Positions 33,227 to 38,010 of a stretch of 38,010 nucleotides of DNA are shown piece after piece (the first letter of the stretch is position 1; the number at the start of each line of letters is the position of its first letter). The notes below the pieces were generated by a model that worked only from the letters and a program-made list of their open reading frames with translations, made no database searches and was not told the origin of the DNA. The stretch comes from Deltaproteobacteria bacterium. GTDB taxonomy: Bacteria > Desulfobacterota > Binatia > UBA12015. Where the stretch lies: contig JAJCZO010000426.1 in the NCBI GenBank assembly GCA_029262355.1, forward strand, positions 1-38,010. Direction: 5' to 3'. Position numbers and translations under genes: made by a program.

Positions 33227-33272
33227 CTCCAAACTTGGAGGCGACTATACGGTTGGAGGCACCCCCGGTAAA
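33227..33272 (-). promoter_or_regulatory. tetR promoter with palindromic operator
   Basis: On the minus strand TTTACC (33272-33267) and TATAGT (33249-33244) are 17 bp apart. The palindrome CTCCAAACTTGGAG (33227-33240, 6-bp arms, 2-bp centre) covers the predicted start point near 33237. Repressor bound there would block its own transcript and the downstream P450. Confidence 0.5.
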
Positions 33273-33353
33273 GGCCAAACGAACGTTTATTTACCACGGC
33301 GAGGCTGGCTGTGGCTGCCCGCGTCTGGCAGAAACCAGAGTAGGAGGGCCAAG

Positions 33354-33806
33354 ATGGCGAATTCGCACGAGTTCAGGGCCGAGCTGGTCTGGGAAAAGGG
33401 CGCCGAGGGCGAGCAGCGGTCGAACCACACGGTGCGCCTCGAGGGGCGCCCCGATCTCGAGGTGTCGGCCGCGCCCCAGTACAAGGGCGATCCGAGCTGC
33501 CACAATCCCGAGGAGCTCCTGTTGGCGTCGGTGGCGTCCTGCCAGATGCTCACCTACCTCGCGATGGCCCAGCACGGCGGCCTCGACGTGCTCGCCTACG
33601 AGGACCGGGCCACGGCGACGCTCGCGATCGCGGATCGGCGCATGCGTATCACCTCGGTCACGCTACGCCCCCGTATCCGACTCTCCGCCGACGCCGACCC
33701 AGAGAAGGCCAGAAGGCTCGTAGACCGTGCCCACCAAGGCTGCTTCGTGGCCAACTCGGTCAGCTGCGACGTCGTGATCGACCCCGACATCGCAGTCGAC
33801 GCCTAA
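33354..33806 (+). CDS. OsmC/Ohr-family peroxidase-like protein
   Basis: 150-residue member of the OsmC superfamily, thiol peroxidases that reduce organic hydroperoxides. The two cysteines are in the family positions: C63 (LLLASVASCQMLTYL) and C130 (AHQGCFVANSV). N-terminal strands and the GDPSCHNPEELLLASVASC helix follow the fold. AGGAGG six bases before ATG 33354 fixes the start. It is divergent from tetR-P450, so it may protect against peroxides made by that pathway, which is inference. A 37-codon gene follows 26 bp later. Confidence 0.92.
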   Translation: MANSHEFRAELVWEKGAEGEQRSNHTVRLEGRPDLEVSAAPQYKGDPSCHNPEELLLASVASCQMLTYLAMAQHGGLDVLAYEDRATATLAIADRRMRITSVTLRPRIRLSADADPEKARRLVDRAHQGCFVANSVSCDVVIDPDIAVDA

Positions 33807-33832
33807 ACGTCGCCCTGTTACGAGGACTGCTC

Positions 33833-33946
33833 ATGTCGAACGATTCGAAGAGCCCGGAGCCAGAAGACGATATCACTCAGATGATGTACATCATCGGCGC
33901 GCTGCTCGCGGTGTCGATGGTCGCGGGCTACTTCATCTCGTTCTGA
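33833..33946 (+). CDS. 37-residue single-pass membrane protein
   Basis: A small gene with GAGG seven bases before ATG 33833 and a TGA at 33944-33946. The product starts with an acidic stretch (MSNDSKSPEPEDDITQ) and ends in one hydrophobic helix (MMYIIGALLAVSMVAGYFIS). Charge distribution predicts the acidic end outside or a short anchored peptide. It is 26 bp downstream of osmC on the same strand, so it is likely co-transcribed. No family was recognised; short acidic-head/single-helix proteins are often missed by annotation. Confidence 0.65.
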   Translation: MSNDSKSPEPEDDITQMMYIIGALLAVSMVAGYFISF

Positions 33947-33999
33947 GCGATCGGGCGAGCCGGCTCCCCGCCCGCGCTGTTTTGCGCTAAGCGAGGGGG

Positions 34000-34986
34000 A
34001 TGGCAGGAAAACTAGCGGCGAGCCTCCCCGTCCCTCCCAGCGTCCCGGCAACTCAGCGCGCGGCGCAGCGCGCGGAGGAACTCGGATACGAGAGCCTCTG
34101 GATCGCCGACTCGGGCGGTCCAGATCCCTTCGTCGTCGCCGCCGCAGCTGCCGCCGTCACGTCCCGCGTGCGGATTGGCACGGCCGTCATCCCGGCCTAC
34201 ACCCGCACCCCGCCGGTGATCTCCTGCGCCGCCGCCTCCTGCGCGGAGCTGGCACCGGGGCGCTTCGTCCTGGGAATCGGCTCCTCGAGCGAGAACATCG
34301 TTCAGAAGTGGAGCGGCATCCCGTTCAAGCGACCGCTCTCGCGCGTACGCGAAACGGTATCGGCCGTCCGCGGCATCCTCGCCGGAGAGAAGAGCGACCT
34401 CTCGGGCCGAGCGCTGGAAACCCACGGGTACCGCCTCCAGATGATCCCGCCGAGCCCGCCCGTCCCGATCCACGTTGGCGCACTCGGCCCACCCATGCTG
34501 GAGCTCGCGGGTGAGATCGCCGACGGCGTGACGCTCAACATGATGCCGGTCGAGGCGGTCCCCCGTATGATGGAGCACGTGGCCAAGGGCGCCGAAAAGG
34601 CCGGCCGCGACATGTCCCACTTCGAGGTCGTCTCACGCTTCATGGTCTGCATCACCGACGACCGAGAAAGCGCCCGCGGTTTCATGCGCGGCTTCTTCGG
34701 CCCTTACTTCGCAACATCGGTCTACAACCGTTTCGTAGCGTGGTGCGGCTTCGAAGACGAAGCGAAGGGCATCCTCGAAGGCTGGCAGGCGAAAGATCGG
34801 GCTAAGGTTGGCGCTTCGGTCACAGACGCCATGATCGACAGCATCGCGGTCATCGGCTCGGCCGAAGAGTGCCGCGAGAAGCTGGAGGCCTTCCGGGAGG
34901 CCGGCGTCACGACCCCGATGGTCAGCCCCATCGTCGGCGACGAAGCCTCGGCAATCGCGATGTTCGAGGCGCTCGCTCCTCGCTAG
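34000..34986 (+). CDS. LLM-class F420/flavin-dependent oxidoreductase
   Basis: 328-residue TIM-barrel enzyme of the luciferase-like superfamily, nearer to the F420-dependent methylene-H4MPT-reductase-like branch than the one at 17373. It shows RAEELGYESLWIADSGGPDPF, SRVRIGTAVIPAYTRTP, LAPGRFVLGIGSSS, VPIHVGALGPPMLELAGEIADGV and VIGSAEECREKLEAFREAGV. The cofactor (F420 or FMN) cannot be settled from sequence. The ATG at 34000 follows GAGGGGG closely. It is convergent with the phosphotransferase gene. Confidence 0.9.
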   Translation: MAGKLAASLPVPPSVPATQRAAQRAEELGYESLWIADSGGPDPFVVAAAAAAVTSRVRIGTAVIPAYTRTPPVISCAAASCAELAPGRFVLGIGSSSENIVQKWSGIPFKRPLSRVRETVSAVRGILAGEKSDLSGRALETHGYRLQMIPPSPPVPIHVGALGPPMLELAGEIADGVTLNMMPVEAVPRMMEHVAKGAEKAGRDMSHFEVVSRFMVCITDDRESARGFMRGFFGPYFATSVYNRFVAWCGFEDEAKGILEGWQAKDRAKVGASVTDAMIDSIAVIGSAEECREKLEAFREAGVTTPMVSPIVGDEASAIAMFEALAPR

Positions 34987-35007
34987 CGCACCGCCCCAAG
35001 GGACCCC

Positions 35008-35027
35008 GGCCCGCCCCGGGGCGGGCC
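35008..35027. terminator. 20-bp perfect GC palindrome between convergent genes
   Basis: GGCCCGCCCCGGGGCGGGCC is an exact palindrome lying between the LLM stop and the phosphotransferase stop; its last base is part of that stop codon. It would form a strong hairpin in both transcripts, but has no U-tract. Confidence 0.5.
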
Positions 35028-36070
35028 TAACTGCCCTGTGCCAACCGCCAGGCTGCGTCCGCGATGGCCTTGACCATCTTGCCTACGTCCGCCGCGTTGT
35101 CGGAGCTCGCGTTCCCCTGCTTCGCCCGCATCACGATGCCCTGCACGATCGCCGCCATGCGGAACATCGAAAAGGCGATGTAGAAGTCGAGGTTCTCGAT
35201 CCGGTCGCGGCCGGTCCGCTCGGCGTACGTCGCGGCGTACTCTTGCACGCTCGGAATCCCGGCCGGGCTCGAGCCGAGGCCGCCCACCGCGCCACTGGCC
35301 TGGGGCATGTAGAACCCCTGCACGTTGTAGCCCAGGTCGGCCAAGGGGTGACCAATCGTCGAAAGCTCCCAGTCCAGGACGGCGACGGCGCGCGGCTCGG
35401 TCGGGTGAAAGATCATGTTCTCGAGGCGGAAGTCTCCGTGCGCGATCGAGGTGTCCTCGCCCGGTGGAATGTTTTTGGGCAGCCAGTCGACCAACGCGTC
35501 GAAGGACGGGATCTCGTCGGTCTTGGAAGCTTCGTACTGCTTGATCCAGCGAGCCGTCTGACGCTCGATGTAGTTGCCCGGGCGACCGTAATCTCCGAGG
35601 CCGACGGCCTCGTAGTCGACCTTGTGAAGCTTCGCCATCGTGTCGTTCATGGAGTCGTAGATGGCCGCGCGCTCGCCCGGTTCCATGTCCGGAAGGGTCG
35701 CATCCCGGAAGATCCGGCCTTCCACGCACGCCATCACGTAGAACATCTGGCCGATGACTGCTTCGTCTTCGCAGAGAACCACCATCTGGGGCACAGGCAC
35801 GTCGGTCTCGGCCAGCGCCTTCATCACCCGATACTCGCGGTCGACCGCATGGGCTGAGGGCAGCAGTTTTCCCGGCGGCTTCTTGCGCAGGACGTACCGT
35901 GCACCCCCCGACTCGACGAGAAACGTCGGGTTCGACTGGCCGCCGGCAAACTGCCCGATACGGACTTCGCCGTCGAACCCATCGGCGTTTGCGCGAAGGT
36001 AAGACCCCAGAGCGTCCTCATCGAAGCGATGGCGCTCGCGGACGGGACCGACGTCGGCTGGCTGACTCAT
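35027..36070 (-). CDS. ACAD10/11-type phosphotransferase (APH-fold kinase)
   Basis: 347-residue kinase of the aminoglycoside-phosphotransferase fold. It resembles the N-terminal kinase of ACAD10/ACAD11 and bacterial LvaA, which phosphorylate 4-hydroxyacyl-CoA. The ATP-lysine region YVLRKKPPG (59-67), the catalytic SIAHGDFRLENMIF with D213 and N218, and the metal-binding VLDWELSTIGHPLADLG (D233) are intact. ATG 36070 has AGGAAG six bases upstream. The matching acyl-CoA dehydrogenase is not in the window. Antibiotic resistance is unlikely given the specific motif match. Confidence 0.92.
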   Translation of the reverse strand: MSQPADVGPVRERHRFDEDALGSYLRANADGFDGEVRIGQFAGGQSNPTFLVESGGARYVLRKKPPGKLLPSAHAVDREYRVMKALAETDVPVPQMVVLCEDEAVIGQMFYVMACVEGRIFRDATLPDMEPGERAAIYDSMNDTMAKLHKVDYEAVGLGDYGRPGNYIERQTARWIKQYEASKTDEIPSFDALVDWLPKNIPPGEDTSIAHGDFRLENMIFHPTEPRAVAVLDWELSTIGHPLADLGYNVQGFYMPQASGAVGGLGSSPAGIPSVQEYAATYAERTGRDRIENLDFYIAFSMFRMAAIVQGIVMRAKQGNASSDNAADVGKMVKAIADAAWRLAQGS

Positions 36071-36190
36071 GCCGCGCTTCCTACCATGCGGCCCGCCCGG
36101 GAACAGCCCGGTGGCGGCGGAGCGTCTCGAAACTGGTCGAGGGATTCATTTCGATTGACAACAGAGCGATTCACGCGTTGCTTGACGGCC

Positions 36191-36213
36191 CGGCCTGACG
36201 CGCCGTCAGGCCG
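36191..36213. promoter_or_regulatory. Palindrome in the phosphotransferase / GAF-kinase intergenic region
   Basis: CGGCCTGACG (36191-36200) and CGTCAGGCCG (36204-36213) form a perfect 10-bp inverted repeat with a 3-base centre. The surrounding 365 bp (36071-36435) hold no gene that I can support, only this, the two dyads and the sigma-54 element. It may be a regulator site or a hairpin. Confidence 0.45.
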
Positions 36214-36218
36214 TCGGG

Positions 36219-36287
36219 GGTCATTGCCATGACCCCGGTTCTGGCGTCTTCCGTGTCAAACCCTAGCGCAAGGTCAGAGTCTTGACC
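36219..36287. promoter_or_regulatory. Two GGTCA-N6-TGACC dyads, 53 bp apart
   Basis: The dyad GGTCA-N6-TGACC occurs at 36219-36234 (inside GGGGTCAT..ATGACCCC, 8-bp arms) and at 36272-36287 (inside AGGTCA..TGACCT). The centres are 53 bp apart, close to five helical turns, so both face the same side. Relative to the inferred start at 36354 they lie near -128 and -75. This is the expected layout for tandem binding sites of a sigma-54 activator. The binding protein is unknown. Confidence 0.6.
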
Positions 36288-36327
36288 TGATGCAAGGGGG
36301 AATCCGTCCATTTTTCGCGGGTTCGAC

Positions 36328-36342
36328 TGGCACCCGGCTTGC
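36328..36342 (+). promoter_or_regulatory. Consensus sigma-54 promoter of the GAF histidine kinase
   Basis: TGGCAC (36328-36333), five bases, then TTGC (36339-36342) match the -24/-12 consensus exactly with correct spacing. Transcription should begin near 36354, ahead of the GAF histidine kinase. Confidence 0.82.
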
Positions 36343-36435
36343 GAGTTCTCACCGGCAGGACCTTCGACCAATGAAATGGCCACTGCACACCACCTCGACC
36401 TCCGGCGCCCGGTGCGCCTCCTCGGGAGAAGCCCG

Positions 36436-37833
36436 ATGAGACGCGTCTCGCACCGGCGAGCCGGCCGCGAGGAATCGGCCGCCGTCTCCTACGAGACCTC
36501 CAGGGAACCCGGGCGGACTCCCGGGGAGATCCGGGGGATGCTCGACCGCCGGGCCGGGCAGGTGCGCCGCAGTGAGGGGATGACCGACCGAGACGAAGCC
36601 ACGTTGGGATCGGCACTTCGCGAAACCTCACGCGCCCTCACCGACCAGGCCGACCCGGCGAGCTCGCCGGAAGACCTCGCCAGCCGGCTGTGCGGATTCC
36701 TCCTCGAGCACGTTCCGTGCAGCGACGCACACACCTACCTAAGATCGACGGATGGCGACTTCGTTCACGTCGCCCAGGAAAGTAAGGGCCCGCTCCACGC
36801 TGCGCTGCGCGAACGCTTCGCCCTCTTCGAGGTCGAGGAACTCCTCGGCTCGCTGGACGACCACCCCACCGCCACCGGACGTGCGGGCGAAGCCCGCCAT
36901 CCGTTCGCATCCCGACTCGCCAGCCGCATGAGCCTCGCCTGGGTCCTCGTCGCGCCGCTTCGCAGCGAGGGACGAACGATCGGCCTGCAGATCGTCGGCG
37001 GCCCGACCCCGGGTGGCCCACCGGAGCGCACGAAGCAGATCGTCGAGGAGGCCGCCCGCGTCGCCGGGCTGGCCGTCGGCGGAGCCCTGCTACGCGCGGA
37101 GGTCTCCCGTCTCGAGCGGACCCGCTCGGAGATCCTCTCGATGGTCTCGCACGAGTTGCGATCGCCCCTGCACGTGATTCTGGGCTACGAAGGCCTGCTG
37201 CGCGAAGGAGGCCTGGGGGAGCTCTCGAACGAGCAGCATGACGCGCTCGTCCGGATCGGTCGCAACGCCCGACAGCTCGCCGGCCTGATCGAGAACACGC
37301 TGACCGCAGCGCAGGATGACGCCCAGCAGCTGCCGAGTGGCATGCGCGAGATACGCCCCTGCGACGTGACCATCGACATCCAGGACGAGATGACGGCGCT
37401 CTATGGCGACCGGGATCTCGACCTCGTCTGGGATGTGCCCGAGAACCTTCCGCGGCTCTACACCGATCCGGAGAAGCTCAAACTGGTGCTGCGCAACTTG
37501 GTCTCCAACGCGGTCAAGTTCACCGACAGCGGAACCGTCCGGGTGACGGCGGAACGACGCGCCGGCGGTCTGGCGATCCTGGTTGCAGACACAGGCGTCG
37601 GCATCGCGCCCGACCAGCTCGATGCGATCTTCGAGGAGTTCCGCCAAGTGCCTTCCGAGGACCGGGGTGAGCGCGAAGGCGTCGGCCTGGGACTCTACAT
37701 CGTGCAGCGGATGACGGAGAAGCTCGAAGGCAGCATCTCCGTCGAGAGTACGCCCGGCGAGGGCTCGGCATTCACCCTGTGGCTGCCGCTGCGCGTGGGG
37801 GCCGTGCACGCTGTGGCGTCGCGTCGCTCCTGA
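36436..37833 (+). CDS. Soluble GAF-domain sensor histidine kinase
   Basis: About 465 residues, with no membrane segment. An Arg-rich N-terminus of uncertain value precedes a GAF-like sensor region, then a short coiled coil and the phospho-acceptor helix ILSMVSHELRSPLHVILGYE. The ATPase has an N-box (LRNLVSNAVKFTD), DTGVGIAPDQLDAIFEEF and GVGLGLYIVQRM. GGGAG seven bases before ATG 36436 favours that start; ATG 36580 would remove 48 residues, and ATG 36376 adds 20. No response regulator is adjacent (orphan kinase). It is preceded by a sigma-54 promoter and paired dyads, so its synthesis is probably controlled by an enhancer-binding protein. Confidence 0.88.
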   Translation: MRRVSHRRAGREESAAVSYETSREPGRTPGEIRGMLDRRAGQVRRSEGMTDRDEATLGSALRETSRALTDQADPASSPEDLASRLCGFLLEHVPCSDAHTYLRSTDGDFVHVAQESKGPLHAALRERFALFEVEELLGSLDDHPTATGRAGEARHPFASRLASRMSLAWVLVAPLRSEGRTIGLQIVGGPTPGGPPERTKQIVEEAARVAGLAVGGALLRAEVSRLERTRSEILSMVSHELRSPLHVILGYEGLLREGGLGELSNEQHDALVRIGRNARQLAGLIENTLTAAQDDAQQLPSGMREIRPCDVTIDIQDEMTALYGDRDLDLVWDVPENLPRLYTDPEKLKLVLRNLVSNAVKFTDSGTVRVTAERRAGGLAILVADTGVGIAPDQLDAIFEEFRQVPSEDRGEREGVGLGLYIVQRMTEKLEGSISVESTPGEGSAFTLWLPLRVGAVHAVASRRS

Positions 37834-37844
37834 ACCGCGAAGGC

Positions 37845-38010
37845 TCAGCCGGATCGGGTGAGCCGGCGGTAGGCGGCGTAATGCCGCAGCGCCTCCCTCT
37901 TTCGCCCCGCCTCCTCGCAGATGCGGGCGAGATTCCAGTGGGCATCGGCAAACGCCCGGTCGAGCGCGAGGGCACGCTCGTAAGCGCTCTCCGCCGCGGC
38001 GGTGCCTTCG
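37845..38010 (-). CDS. C-terminal end of a TPR protein, start outside window
   Basis: The last 55 codons of a leftward gene run in from the right edge and stop with TGA at 37845-37847. The visible sequence (AESAYERALALDRAFADAHW, NLARICEEAGRKREALRHYAAY) is a tetratricopeptide repeat pair ending in YRRLTRSG. Such endings are seen in TPR regulators, including MerR-TPR fusions, but the N-terminal part needed to decide is absent. It converges with the GAF kinase, 11 bp from its stop. Confidence 0.7.
   Translation of the reverse strand, partial: EGTAAAESAYERALALDRAFADAHWNLARICEEAGRKREALRHYAAYRRLTRSG

Noticed and set aside
32557-33297. Upstream extension of the P450 frame, suggesting a fusion
   Set aside because: It is out of frame over tetR, which has a full helix-turn-helix and its own start; the P450 N-terminus begins at 32556 with a ribosome site.
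36155-36183. TTGACA at 36155-36160 as a sigma-70 promoter for the GAF kinase
   Set aside because: The position 17 bp downstream reads TTGCTT, which is not a usable -10, and the sigma-54 box is far better.
1-38010. CRISPR arrays, tRNA/rRNA genes, prophage or transposase genes
   Set aside because: No regularly spaced repeats, tRNA cloverleaf with CCA-stem features, rRNA segments or transposase motifs were recognised by eye.

Overview
The window is GC-rich with G/C-biased third codon positions and dense, often overlapping genes. No ribosomal, tRNA, phage or conjugation genes are visible. Two luciferase-like (LLM) oxidoreductases, a cytochrome P450, an ACAD10/11-type phosphotransferase, sigma-54 activators, a membrane-bound class III cyclase and a secreted protein with a GxPC..DC.GGxC cysteine pattern suggest chromosomal DNA of a free-living, probably uncultured, deltaproteobacterial-like bacterium (Myxococcota, Desulfobacterota or Binatota range). 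This placement is an inference from gene content.

Left part (1-10.3 kb): a leftward set encodes a HEAT-repeat lipoprotein-like/exported protein, a nicotinamide phosphoribosyltransferase and a UvrA that runs off the left edge. Rightward genes pgeF and mutY overlap by 4 bases. A methyltransferase reads left, and a tight rightward operon holds a ROK sugar kinase, a DUF4345 membrane protein and a NylA-like amidase. Middle (10.3-20.3 kb): a leftward operon of a 2TM histidine kinase, an NtrC-type response regulator and a PspA-like protein lies behind a near-consensus sigma-54 promoter with upstream repeats. It is followed by RidA, a TM2 protein, GNAT and AqpZ, a divergent voltage-gated K+ channel, an LLM oxidoreductase, a 160-bp inverted-repeat element, and a lipid kinase plus HD-domain pair.

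Right part (20.3-38 kb): a YtcJ-like amidohydrolase, a small atypical protein kinase, a multipass SfLAP/GAP-like protein, a secreted Cys-motif protein, and a two-gene signalling unit (membrane PDZ-like/GAF/nucleotide cyclase plus GAF/sigma-54 activator). Then come a GT2 glycosyltransferase, an autoregulated LacI with a perfect 20-bp operator, a small DksA-type zinc finger protein, TetR-P450 divergent from OsmC plus a 37-residue membrane protein, a second LLM enzyme, the phosphotransferase, and a GAF histidine kinase. The last is preceded by a consensus -24/-12 element and two GGTCA-N6-TGACC dyads 53 bp apart. A TPR protein enters from the right edge.

The strongest theme is sigma-54 control: two activator genes and two well-formed -24/-12 promoters, each with activator-site-like repeats at the expected distance. 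The most promising undescribed units are the kinase/NtrC/PspA circuit, the cyclase-GAF-activator pair, and the dyad-controlled GAF kinase.
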